Shown here: piece by piece, positions 1 through 6,907 of the stretch
Position numbering within the stretch: position 1 is the stretch's first letter
How the letters are laid out: every line of letters starts with the position of its first letter
Assembly (NCBI GenBank): GCA_011390435.1
Contig: JAABSK010000128.1
Location: forward strand, 1 to 7,450
Direction: 5' to 3'
Length of the DNA stretch: 7,450 nt
DNA from: Desulfobacteraceae bacterium
GTDB lineage: Bacteria; Desulfobacterota; Desulfobacteria; Desulfobacterales; Desulfobacteraceae
Position numbers and translations under genes: made by a program
Notes under the pieces: model-generated
Told to the model about the DNA's origin: nothing
Databases searched by the model: none
The model's input: the letters and a program-made list of their open reading frames with translations, nothing else

Positions 1-427
1 CGAGCCCCGGCAGGTTGGAGACATCCGCCAGGAATGCCTTGATGTCCGGGTAGAACCCATCCGCTGCTATCCGGGTATTGAACCGGAGAAGATTCGGTAC
101 CTGGGTTTCGGCCGGCATGAAAACCAGACTGTCACTGATGATCAGGCCGTTTTTATCCATCAGGGTCCGAATATCGGTCCCGTAGTCGGTCAGATGAAAG
201 GCCGATGGAATCTTCCCGTATATTTTTTCAAGATCTTTTTCCAGCACCGCCCCTGTTTCCTTTGTCAATATCCGATGAAATCCCGGCGGGTTCCGAATCT
301 CGGACAGGGTTTGCTGGAGCCCGGCCACCTGGTCGATCTGATCTTTTACCAGGAAAAACCGCGCCCCCATATTGCCCAGGATGATCACCAGGCACACCAG
401 GATCCCCAGTTTAAATTTTTTCGTCAT
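1..427 (-). CDS. PilO-like pilus/secretion assembly protein, C-terminus beyond the window
   Basis: The first 142 codons of an inner-membrane protein are present; the reading frame is open to the window edge. It starts at ATG 425-427 (MTKKFKLGILVCLVIILG). A short positive N-terminus precedes one hydrophobic segment (residues about 7-25), followed by a periplasmic region beginning with a likely helical stretch (about 27-70) and then a more globular part. This layout, and its place right after a PilN-like gene, match PilO/GspM-type proteins, which pair with PilN in the periplasm to align the assembly machine. The start lies 17 nt inside the end of the PilN-like gene in another frame, which implies translational coupling; the upstream GGATGGAA is a weak ribosome binding site. 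Sequence similarity to PilO is only visible as architecture, so the exact family is an inference from synteny. Confidence 0.72.
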   Translation of the reverse strand, partial: MTKKFKLGILVCLVIILGNMGARFFLVKDQIDQVAGLQQTLSEIRNPPGFHRILTKETGAVLEKDLEKIYGKIPSAFHLTDYGTDIRTLMDKNGLIISDSLVFMPAETQVPNLLRFNTRIAADGFYPDIKAFLADVSNLPGL

Positions 428-974
428 TTCCATCCGCAATCCACCGGGCTGTCAATTCAAACATGATCCGGTTGTCTTGACCCACCTCTTTTCGGGACAA
501 TTCAACGTCGAACCGGGGAGACCTGGCCATACTGTCCATAAAGGAAAATACGGCGGACGGGCTGTCGGATTCCGCCTTGATCCGAACAATGGTCAGGCTG
601 TCAGTGAAATTCAGGTGCATGATATCGACCTGTTCCGGCTTGAGGATTTCCAGCTCCGTGAGCACCGCCAGCAGCGGAAACTGTTCCTGGCGCATCATCT
701 TTCCCAGCGGTTCATACACCGCCTGAATTTCGGCCTGTTGTTTCTGTCGCGTCCGAACCCGGTTTGCCGCTTCTGTTTTTTGCTGTTCCATCTCATGGCG
801 TATCTGCCGGACCCGGTTTTCATATTCAGTGATCACCCGGGCATTGGCCCGGTAATCCACCACATTGACACCCGTGAAACCGACGGCAACACAAACCGCC
901 AGCGCCAGCAGGGGCATCAGGATTTTTGCCCGGGGCTGATTTTTTTTCATCAGGTTTATGGATATCGGGTTCAT
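411..974 (-). CDS. PilN-like (GspL C-terminal-like) inner-membrane assembly protein
   Basis: A 187-residue bitopic protein. It begins MNPISINLMKKNQPRAK, like the PilN pattern in which a short 'INLL' N-tail binds PilM. A single transmembrane helix follows (about 18-38), then a charged coiled-coil stretch (about 45-80) and a small alpha/beta periplasmic domain to the end (LTARWIADGNDEKI). PilN couples cytoplasmic PilM to periplasmic PilO in type IV pili; GspL does the same job in type II secretion. I chose ATG 972-974 because it gives the family-type N-terminus. ATG 978-980, one base after the PilM-like stop, is equally possible and adds two residues. The frame stays open to an ATG at 1073, but that extension lies within the upstream gene and is unlike PilN. 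No strong ribosome binding site is visible, so coupling to the preceding gene is likely. Confidence 0.78.
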   Translation of the reverse strand: MNPISINLMKKNQPRAKILMPLLALAVCVAVGFTGVNVVDYRANARVITEYENRVRQIRHEMEQQKTEAANRVRTRQKQQAEIQAVYEPLGKMMRQEQFPLLAVLTELEILKPEQVDIMHLNFTDSLTIVRIKAESDSPSAVFSFMDSMARSPRFDVELSRKEVGQDNRIMFELTARWIADGNDEKI

Positions 975-981
975 GACCATA

Positions 982-2001
982 TCAACGGACAATGCCTTTT
1001 TGGGCCGCCCCCAGGGCCGCAGTATAAAAGGGGAGGGGATTGTCTTCCATACGCATGCCATCCGAAGGACCATCCCACTGAATCAGGGCGGTTTCATCCA
1101 CAAACGTAAAATCCGGAGAGGTGCCGGTTTTCTTTTGCCTGCCCTGGAGAAAATGAATCAGCTGGGTTTCATCTAAAATAATGAAATCGATGTTTCTCAC
1201 GTTTTCAAATACCTGCGCCATCAGATTTTCAGATTTGATATAGGAGGCGATAAAAAATTTTTCGATCTCGTTTTCAGGAAATTCACTGTTGTAGTACTGA
1301 ATCAGCAGGTCCACATCATTGATGGCGCTGCCCCCGTCTTTTCTGAGCATTCCTTTTCGGGTGATCCGGTAAAACAGCGGCAGCCCGTTTAAGAACACAA
1401 ACAGCGTGATCACCTCGTCAAACAACCCCAGATATGCCATGACCCCGGTTTCCGGCAGGCTTGGGGCATAAAAATTGAATCGGGCCAATCCGGCGGGTGC
1501 CAGGAGCACCGGCCGCATCCCGCCTGCCTTGAACACCGCCTCATACTGGGCCAGGATACGCTCCATGCCCACGGCCACCAGAAACACATGCCGATTGTCT
1601 GAATCCTTTCCCCAGTTTTCCCAGGAAATTCGTAATTCCTGTTCTGGAATACCATAGTTGGCGGCGATCCGCCACACCAGCATCCGGCCGATATCCCGGA
1701 AGTCTTTGGGCAGATCTGTGATTTTCTGGATCAACACCTTGACACAGGCATCGGGCAGGGCCACGTGAATTTTTCCGGAGCGGGTCCGGGGATACGCTTT
1801 TTTCAGACAAACCGAAAGTACTTCAACGTCTTTCACATTCAGATGCTTGAAATCGGGGGTCAGGGTTTTTGTCGGAATTTTGACGGTCTCCAAATGCTGA
1901 ATGGACATCCCTTCCGCTTTTCTGATCACAGCTGCGGCCCGGATGCTGTCTTCGGAAATCTCGATGCCGGCACAGGTTTTTTCCCTGAAGGCAAAGCCCA
2001 T
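982..2001 (-). CDS. PilM-like actin-fold assembly protein (MshI / GspL cytoplasmic-domain type)
   Basis: A soluble protein of 339 residues with no membrane segment or signal peptide. It has the layout of PilM-type actin-like ATPases: an N-terminal strand-turn motif (AGIEISEDSIRAAAV, about 11-25) in the phosphate-1 position; a family-typical segment around 82-110 (ALPDACVKVLIQK... then LVWRIA); a second nucleotide-site-like motif (AYLGLFDEVITLFVFLNG, about 189-206); and a C-terminal FYTAALGAA helix. PilM recruits the N-tail of PilN and links the GspE-type ATPase to the membrane complex. The ATG at 1999-2001 shares one base with the gspE stop (TGATG) and is preceded by AGGAAGG at a 6-nt spacing. 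A GTG at 2002-2004 would add one residue but sits too close to that site. The N-terminal nucleotide motif is weaker than in classical PilM, so ATP binding is uncertain. Confidence 0.8.
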   Translation of the reverse strand: MGFAFREKTCAGIEISEDSIRAAAVIRKAEGMSIQHLETVKIPTKTLTPDFKHLNVKDVEVLSVCLKKAYPRTRSGKIHVALPDACVKVLIQKITDLPKDFRDIGRMLVWRIAANYGIPEQELRISWENWGKDSDNRHVFLVAVGMERILAQYEAVFKAGGMRPVLLAPAGLARFNFYAPSLPETGVMAYLGLFDEVITLFVFLNGLPLFYRITRKGMLRKDGGSAINDVDLLIQYYNSEFPENEIEKFFIASYIKSENLMAQVFENVRNIDFIILDETQLIHFLQGRQKKTGTSPDFTFVDETALIQWDGPSDGMRMEDNPLPFYTAALGAAQKGIVR

Positions 2002-3740
2002 CACATGCCTTCCTGATTGATGATGGTGACCCGGTTGGCCTCTTCCAGTGTGGTGACCCCGGTGATCACTTCGTTAATGGCGGCATCCCGCAGAAATGTC
2101 ACCCCTTTTTCCTGGGCGTATTTCTGTAACACGGTGCCGGATGTCTGTTTGATCAGCATTTCCCTGATGGTGTCGTCCAGTTCCACATGTTCAATAATGG
2201 CTTTTCTGCCATGATATCCTGTTCCTTTACAATTTTCACACCCATTCGCCTCGTAAAACAGGTAATCTTTGAATTTTTCCGGGTCAAGCCCGCATTCCAC
2301 TAAAGTTTCCGGCGTTTCTTTTTTTTTGGCTTTACAGTCGCACAGCACCCGGATCAGGCGCTGGGCCACAATGCAGTTGAGGGCGGTCACCAGGTTGTAT
2401 GGATTGATCCCCATATGGATGAACCGGTTGATCACCTCAAAAGAAGAGTTGGCATGGACGGTGGCAAACAGCAGATGGCCGGTCAAAGCGGACTGCAGGG
2501 CGATCTGTGCGGTTTCCGGGTCCCGGATCTCCCCCACCAGAATTTTGTCGGGATCATGACGCAGAATGGAACGCAGCCCCCGGGAAAATGTCAGCCCCTT
2601 TTTCTCGTTCACCGGGATCTGGGTGATTCCTTCCAGCTGGTACTCCACCGGGTCTTCAATGGTGATGATCTTGGTGTCCCGGGTATTGGTTTCCGACAGA
2701 GCCCGGTACAACGTGGTGGTTTTACCGCTGCCCGTGGGGCCGGTCATTAAAAACATGCCGTAGGGCGCCCGGATCTGGCGCCGGAGCCGGACCACCTCTT
2801 TGGGGTCCAGATCCATTTCGTCCAGGCTCAGGTCTCCTTTTCGGGGCGCCATCCGGTTCTGGTCCAGGATCCGGATCACCGCGTCCTCCCCGAATATGGT
2901 GGGCAGCACGGATATCCGGAAATCGATGTACCGGCCCTTGATCCGCAGTTTGAACCGGCCGTCCTGGGGAATGCGCTTTTCTGAAATGTCCAGCTCTGAC
3001 ATCACCTTGAGCCTGGAAATCACCGGGTTCATGTGGCTCAAGTCCAGCGGGTCGGTGATCTGATGCAGCATGCCGTCGATACGGTACCGGATGATCAGTC
3101 CGTCGGTCGACCCTTCCAGATGGATGTCACTGGCATTCTTGTTGATGGCGTCCAGAATGGTGGAATCCACCAGCTTGACCACCGGGCTTTCCTGAGCATC
3201 CACTTTTTCACTGGAGATCTCGTAATCGCCCTTGTCCGATTCCTTGACAACGGCCAGCCGCATCTCTTCGGACACATCGAGCAGGTCCCTGGAGGCATCC
3301 AGCTTGGAGATGAACCGGTGCAGTTTTTTTGCACTGACCAGCACAAACGAAAACGTATCCGGCAGAAGGATGTCCATATGATCCACCACCCGGAAATAAT
3401 CGATGGGGTCGGCCACTGCCAGCACCAGGTGGTCGCCCCGCCGCTGAAACGGAACGACCTTGTTCTGGATGATAAAATCCACATCCAGCAGGCTCGGCTC
3501 ATCCGAACTCTCTATCTCCTCGAAACGGGCGTACTCGCAACCGTGCTGGGCCGCGATCAACTGCGCCAGTTTTTCATCATCGATCAGTCCTTCGCCGATG
3601 AACAACTGCCCGAGCATGCGGCCGGATATGTTTTTCTGAGCCAGGATATGGTTTTTCTGCTCCTCGGTAAGAAACCCGAGTTCCACTGCCAGGTCCCCGA
3701 TACGTTTTTTCTTTCTCAGCTTCAACATGGGCGGGGTCAT
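2001..3740 (-). CDS. gspE: GspE/PilB-family assembly ATPase (MshE-like)
   Basis: A 579-residue hexameric motor ATPase that powers pseudopilus/pilus assembly from the cytoplasmic face of the inner membrane. Order of parts: an N-terminal MshEN/T2SSE-N domain (about 12-150, IGDLAVELGFLTEEQ, then LGQLFIGEGLI); a linker with KLVDSTILDAINKNASDIHLE (about 189-209); the N2 domain; and the RecA-like core. The core shows Walker A GPTGSGKTT (334-342), an Asp box IITIEDPVE (358-366), Walker B ILVGEIRDPE (400-409, catalytic Glu404) and a His box GHLLFATVHAN (421-431). A C-terminal cysteine group (C467, C469, C501, C504) marks the zinc-binding assembly branch rather than PilT retraction ATPases; its first pair is CxC rather than the usual CxxC. 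Length is normal. The start is ATG 3738-3740, overlapping the gspF stop as ATGA. Whether it serves a pilus or true type II secretion cannot be settled here. Confidence 0.95.
   Translation of the reverse strand: MTPPMLKLRKKKRIGDLAVELGFLTEEQKNHILAQKNISGRMLGQLFIGEGLIDDEKLAQLIAAQHGCEYARFEEIESSDEPSLLDVDFIIQNKVVPFQRRGDHLVLAVADPIDYFRVVDHMDILLPDTFSFVLVSAKKLHRFISKLDASRDLLDVSEEMRLAVVKESDKGDYEISSEKVDAQESPVVKLVDSTILDAINKNASDIHLEGSTDGLIIRYRIDGMLHQITDPLDLSHMNPVISRLKVMSELDISEKRIPQDGRFKLRIKGRYIDFRISVLPTIFGEDAVIRILDQNRMAPRKGDLSLDEMDLDPKEVVRLRRQIRAPYGMFLMTGPTGSGKTTTLYRALSETNTRDTKIITIEDPVEYQLEGITQIPVNEKKGLTFSRGLRSILRHDPDKILVGEIRDPETAQIALQSALTGHLLFATVHANSSFEVINRFIHMGINPYNLVTALNCIVAQRLIRVLCDCKAKKKETPETLVECGLDPEKFKDYLFYEANGCENCKGTGYHGRKAIIEHVELDDTIREMLIKQTSGTVLQKYAQEKGVTFLRDAAINEVITGVTTLEEANRVTIINQEGM
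2008..2014 (-). promoter_or_regulatory. Ribosome binding site deciding the PilM-like start
   Basis: AGGAAGG on the minus strand lies within the last codons of gspE. It is 6 nt from ATG 1999-2001 but only 3 nt from the alternative GTG 2002-2004, which favours the ATG start. Confidence 0.55.
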
Positions 3741-4948
3741 CCTATGGTTCCAGCCATCTGAAAGATGGGCATGTACATGGCCAGCATGATGAATCCGATG
3801 ACAAATCCCATGGCCACCATGAGGGCCGGCTCGATGGTGGAGGCGATCATGGTCAGGGTGTTGGTTACCTCTTTTTCATAAAAACGGGACAGGTCGGACA
3901 GCACCTTTTCCAGGCGGCCGCCCCCCTCCCCGGCACGGATCATGCGCAGGGCCATATCCGGAAACACCTGCACCGCCTCCAGAGAGTCGGCAAAACTCTG
4001 CCCGTCTTCCACCCGGCGGATGGCTTCTTCGATGCCCGCATGGATCCGGCGGTTCTGTATCAGGCCGTTGGCGATGGGCAGGGCCTGGTTCAAAGGGGTT
4101 CCCGCGGCCAAAATGGTGGACAAAGAAGACGAAAACAGGGCCGTGGCATAAATCACGGACAGGTTGCCCACAAAAGGGAGTTTGAGCCACAAAGTATCAA
4201 ACGCCAACCGTCCCCTGTCGGTTTTCAAATAAAGGGACACACCCGCAAAAATCAGTACCAGACAGATAAGGATCACCTGGAACCAGGACCGGACAAAGTC
4301 GCTGATCTGCAGCAGCCATTGGGTGAAAATGGGCATGTCTGCGCCGGACTCAACAAAAGTGCCGGTGATGGCAGGCACCACAAACATCAGCAGAAAGGTC
4401 ACCACAGCCAGGGAACAGACCGTCAGGATGGCCGGATAAATGGTGGCGGACTTGATTTTTTCCCGGATGGCCTGGGACCGTTCCAGGTATTCCAGATATT
4501 TTTCAATGGCATCCGGGATGTTTCCGGCGGCTTCTCCGGAACGCAGCGTGGCAATATATAAAGGAGAAAAATACGGCACATGCTTTTCAAACGCATTGGT
4601 CAACGATTCTCCCTCGGAAATATCGTTTCTGATCTGCTGCAGTACCCGGGAAAAGTGTTTTTTCTCATTGTTCTTCAAAATACCGTCCAGGGCCATGACC
4701 ACGGGGATCCCGGCCCCCAGCAGGGCCAGAAACTCATGATTGAAAGAAAAAAATTCCTTGAGACCGGGTTTCTGCCGGCCGATGGAAAACCCGGCAGACA
4801 TCCCCTGGGACGGCTTTTTCGCCTGAATCAGAAACCCGCCATCCCGGGCAACCATTCGCTCAAGGGCAGCCACAGAATCCGCATGAATCATTTTTTCAAC
4901 GGTGCTTCCGTCTTTCCCTGCAACTTTGCATCTATATTTAGGGGACAT
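3737..4948 (-). CDS. gspF: GspF/PilC-family inner-membrane platform protein (MshG-like)
   Basis: A 403-residue polytopic platform protein that transmits motion of the GspE ATPase to the growing pseudopilus. It carries two tandem T2SSF domains (about 68-191 and 270-393), each with the family signature: TLRSGEAAGNIPDAI (134-148) and MIRAGEGGGRLEKVL (336-350). Three hydrophobic segments are visible (about 171-193, 222-241, 373-393), the usual count. The N-terminus (MSPKYRCKVAGKDG) has the family form with Met a few residues before the Y-x-C/Y-K motif, so ATG 4946-4948 gives the normal length. That start codon lies inside a GGGGACAT repeat bordering the adjacent RAYT element. AAGGA at 4954-4958 lies 5 nt upstream. 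The gene is first in the tight gspF-gspE-pilMNO-like run, and its stop overlaps gspE. Confidence 0.94.
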   Translation of the reverse strand: MSPKYRCKVAGKDGSTVEKMIHADSVAALERMVARDGGFLIQAKKPSQGMSAGFSIGRQKPGLKEFFSFNHEFLALLGAGIPVVMALDGILKNNEKKHFSRVLQQIRNDISEGESLTNAFEKHVPYFSPLYIATLRSGEAAGNIPDAIEKYLEYLERSQAIREKIKSATIYPAILTVCSLAVVTFLLMFVVPAITGTFVESGADMPIFTQWLLQISDFVRSWFQVILICLVLIFAGVSLYLKTDRGRLAFDTLWLKLPFVGNLSVIYATALFSSSLSTILAAGTPLNQALPIANGLIQNRRIHAGIEEAIRRVEDGQSFADSLEAVQVFPDMALRMIRAGEGGGRLEKVLSDLSRFYEKEVTNTLTMIASTIEPALMVAMGFVIGFIMLAMYMPIFQMAGTIG

Positions 4949-4975
4949 AATATTCCTTATTTAGGGGACATGATA
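4935..4975. repeat. Left-end pair of GGGGACAT direct repeats
   Basis: Two direct copies of TATTTAGGGGACAT (+ strand), at 4935-4948 and 4958-4971, are identical over 14 nt and match at 17 of 18 when extended to AATA/GATA. They repeat with a 23-nt period, looking like a tandem duplication. The outer copy reaches into the first codons of gspF; the inner copy begins the left inverted repeat of the RAYT unit. Confidence 0.85.
4954..4958 (-). promoter_or_regulatory. Ribosome binding site of gspF, between two transposon-type repeats
   Basis: AAGGA on the minus strand lies 5 nt before the gspF ATG. It sits between two direct copies of ATGTCCCCTAAATA. The upstream copy also contains an ATG, but there it reads Met-Ser-Pro-Lys-stop (TAA), so only the downstream copy can start gspF. 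The position of this site fixes the start choice. Confidence 0.65.
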
Positions 4976-4980
4976 CTAAA

Positions 4981-5649
4981 TTATTCAGTTTTTCTTGGCC
5001 CCTTCGGTCCGGTCTTTTTCTTTTTCATCGATCGACCCGTTAGAATCTCAAGCCGATTGATAAATGCATCACTTCCTAAGGGGCGGCCTGTCCTCTCGTG
5101 TTTCTGGAATGCATCCCTTTGATTTTGATCAACTGGATAATGCAAAAACTCATCCCACTTATCCACATACGCCAATAATGGCTCGACTGCAACAAGAGAA
5201 TCTTTTACAAGCCTCAAGTGTGCCCTGCAGGAACTCCACCGGTATTCTTCTGGTCTCTTAGCCAGCCCCGCTCTCACTGGATTTAGTTCAATATACCTGG
5301 CAGCGGCCAGCAGATGGGGCTCATCTAAAACAAAGGAAGCGAATCGACCCTGCCAGAAGTAGCCCCGCCAGCCTTCCCTGAAATTCACCTTCCTTGCGTA
5401 TCGTCTATGGGCTTCACCTATGGCGGAAGCAAGCCCGTCAGAGGTTTCCGGAACAGCAATCAAATGCGTGTGATTGGGCATCAGGCAGTAGCACCAGATT
5501 TCCACATTGAAATGGTTGCACCATTGGGTCATGAAATCAATATAGGCCTGATAATCTTCATCTGAAAAGAATGTCTGCTGCCTTCGGTTCCCCCGCTGAG
5601 TGATATGGTGGGGATAACCCGGGGCTACTACTCTCGCTATTCTTGCCAT
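4981..5649 (-). CDS. REP-associated tyrosine transposase (RAYT, Y1_Tnp / IS200-like)
   Basis: A 222-residue single-strand DNA transposase of the HUH/Y1 class. Visible motifs: the N-terminal MARIARVVAPGYPHHITQRGN typical of RAYTs; the metal-binding HUH motif as MPNHTHLI (H60, H62); WRGYFWQGRFAS (94-105); the catalytic tyrosine in ARYIELNPVRAG (Y119); and the YRWSS segment (136-140). After that comes the RAYT-type C-terminal part with GRPLGSDAFINRLEILTGR (188-206) and a basic tail (KKKKTGPKGPRK). Length and all expected catalytic residues are intact, so the enzyme is potentially active. It is expected to nick and join DNA at flanking repeat hairpins. The start is ATG 5647-5649 with only a weak upstream AAAG, suggesting low translation. 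The stop TAA lies inside the left inverted repeat. It is in the same direction as the host operon but is unrelated to pilus assembly. Confidence 0.93.
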   Translation of the reverse strand: MARIARVVAPGYPHHITQRGNRRQQTFFSDEDYQAYIDFMTQWCNHFNVEIWCYCLMPNHTHLIAVPETSDGLASAIGEAHRRYARKVNFREGWRGYFWQGRFASFVLDEPHLLAAARYIELNPVRAGLAKRPEEYRWSSCRAHLRLVKDSLVAVEPLLAYVDKWDEFLHYPVDQNQRDAFQKHERTGRPLGSDAFINRLEILTGRSMKKKKTGPKGPRKTE

Positions 5650-5684
5650 AATGGACTTTATTTAAATCAACCTGAGTTTGTCAA

Positions 5685-5729
5685 TATTTTTGTATGATGT
5701 CCCCATAATCACCCATGTCCCCATAATCA
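5685..5729. repeat. Right-end pair of ATGTCCCCATAATCA repeats and right inverted repeat
   Basis: Two identical 15-nt copies of ATGTCCCCATAATCA lie at 5697-5711 and 5715-5729 (18-nt period), opposite in orientation to the left-end pair. Positions 5685-5704, reverse-complemented, match the left end 4964-4983 at 17 of 20 positions. The ATPase stop codon (5733-5735) lies 3 nt outside the outer copy, in a GATTATGATTATGGGG context. Confidence 0.85.
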
Positions 5730-5732
5730 TAA

Positions 5733-6893
5733 TCAAACTTGATTTTTTTCCTGAAACTTTTGCAACAGCAGTCGGTATCGCTCCTGGAGACGGCCAAACG
5801 CTACAGTTATTTTTTCATTTCGCTCTCTTTCCTTTGATAGAGCGGTTTTCAGGTCTGATATCCGGGCATCCCGACAGAAATCGGCCCGGGAGTCCATTTC
5901 CCTGATATAGGCAAGATACGCTTCTTTTTGCTGATGAAAATATTTTTCCACGCGCGTAATGCCCTCCAGCATTTCCCGGACAGTATTTTTATCATTCAGA
6001 CAGGCATCTGCCCGGCTTTCAGACCCAAGGCCGTGCGCGGTCTCTGACACGGATTCCGAAGATGCCGCAGATCTTCTGGTAATGATACCGATGCCGCCCT
6101 TTTCCTCGATGACTTGTTCCACAATCTGCTCGTCAATGGTGTGCTGGCCCTCGGCATAGGTGTAAACCAGGCAGCCGTCACACAGCAGGTTGATGGTCCG
6201 GGGAATGCCGCAGGAGACCTCGAAAATTTTGTCCACAGCATCACGGGTGAACAGGTCCGGGTCTCCGCCGGCTTTTTCCAGGCGGTGGGCAATGTATTGA
6301 CCGGTTTCATCCCGGTTCATGGCAGATAGATGATAGCTCACCGCAATACGCTGGGCAAACTGCTCCAGCCGGGGATCAATGATCTTTTCCCGCAATTCCG
6401 GCTGCCCCACGATCATGATCTGCATCAGCATGTCTTCATCGGTCTGCAGATTGGACAGCATCCGGATCTCCTCGAGCACGGCTTCTGAAAGATTCTGGGC
6501 CTCATCGATGATCAGCAGCACTTTTCTCCCGGCCGCATAGCGCTCGATGAGAAATTCATACAGAATCTCCAGAGCCCGGGATTTTGATATATCATCCTCA
6601 TGCTCAATCTCAAACTCGCTCAATATCAGGCGGATCAAATCGTCGGTCAAAACATTGGTATTGAAAATCACCGCCACATCCATATCAGATCCGATCTGGT
6701 TGAGCAGGTACCGGATCAGGGTGGTCTTTCCAATCCCGATCTCTCCGGTAAGCATGACAAACCCCACCTTTTCGGTCAGCCCGTACACCAGAAAGGTCAG
6801 GGCCGCAGAATGGCTTTCGCTCAAAAACAGATACGAGGGGTTGGGCACCAGATTGAAAGGCTTTTCCTTGAACCCGTGAAACGCCTTATACAT
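5733..6893 (-). CDS. ExeA/GspA/MshM-type AAA ATPase (also resembles XrtA-locus secretion ATPase)
   Basis: A 386-residue AAA+ ATPase. The N-terminus MYKAFHGFKEKPFNLVPNPSY is the family hallmark. Walker A is GEIGIGKTT (50-58), Walker B KVLLIIDEAQNL (124-135, D130/E131), a sensor-1 region follows (IMIVGQPEL, 159-167), and a GIPRTINLLCD segment (229-239) carries the sensor-2-like arginine. From about 270 the protein changes to a Ser/charged linker and a long coiled-coil tail (about 300-386). No membrane segment is seen, so it is probably cytoplasmic. Relatives act in secretin/pilus assembly (ExeA, MshM) or in XrtA exopolysaccharide loci; the neighbours here support both. The start ATG 6891-6893 is backed by AAGGAG at 6898-6903. 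The stop falls at the edge of the RAYT repeats, so the extreme C-terminus may have been altered by the insertion. Confidence 0.9.
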   Translation of the reverse strand: MYKAFHGFKEKPFNLVPNPSYLFLSESHSAALTFLVYGLTEKVGFVMLTGEIGIGKTTLIRYLLNQIGSDMDVAVIFNTNVLTDDLIRLILSEFEIEHEDDISKSRALEILYEFLIERYAAGRKVLLIIDEAQNLSEAVLEEIRMLSNLQTDEDMLMQIMIVGQPELREKIIDPRLEQFAQRIAVSYHLSAMNRDETGQYIAHRLEKAGGDPDLFTRDAVDKIFEVSCGIPRTINLLCDGCLVYTYAEGQHTIDEQIVEQVIEEKGGIGIITRRSAASSESVSETAHGLGSESRADACLNDKNTVREMLEGITRVEKYFHQQKEAYLAYIREMDSRADFCRDARISDLKTALSKERERNEKITVAFGRLQERYRLLLQKFQEKNQV

Positions 6894-6897
6894 CTTT

Positions 6898-6903
6898 CTC
6901 CTT
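6898..6903 (-). promoter_or_regulatory. Ribosome binding site of the ExeA-like ATPase
   Basis: AAGGAG on the minus strand lies 4 nt upstream of the ATG at 6891-6893. It sits immediately downstream (in transcription) of the last repeat of the intergenic cluster and is the clearest ribosome binding site in the window. Confidence 0.7.
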
Positions 6904-6907
6904 TATT

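Larger units (their letters stand above)
4935..5729 (-). mobile_element. RAYT unit: REP-associated transposase with paired inward-facing repeats
   Basis: This is a single-gene insertion of about 795 bp: an IS200-like Y1 transposase gene bounded on the left (+ strand) by two GGGGACAT repeats and on the right by two ATGTCCCC repeats, so the ends are in inverted orientation. The innermost ends are 20-nt imperfect inverted repeats (4964-4983 against 5685-5704), which I count as 17 of 20 matching (GGGGACAT, one mismatch, ATAC, then A/T-rich). The unit interrupts the spacer between the ExeA-like ATPase and gspF in the same orientation as those genes. Sampled stretches inside the gene are about 37-58% GC against about 60% in a sampled stretch of gspE, which fits acquisition. 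Outer limits are approximate; no clear target duplication is visible. RAYTs are known to associate with short palindromic REP sequences and are usually single-copy and domesticated; mobility here is unproven. Confidence 0.75.

Noticed and set aside
411..1073. Longer PilN-like start at 1073
   Set aside because: The added 33 residues overlap the PilM-like gene and are unlike PilN; the start at 974 or 980 just after the PilM-like stop gives the typical N-terminus.
372..1109. Long plus-strand open frame (245 codons) opposite the PilN-like gene, and similar ones at 3033-3761 and 4040-4561
   Set aside because: They are antisense shadows of well-supported minus-strand genes, rich in His/Pro/Gln, with no recognisable domain and no matching gene spacing.
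2310..2345. Possible frameshift at the homopolymer run in gspE near the CxC motif
   Set aside because: The frame continues with family-consistent sequence on both sides and reaches the normal C-terminus.
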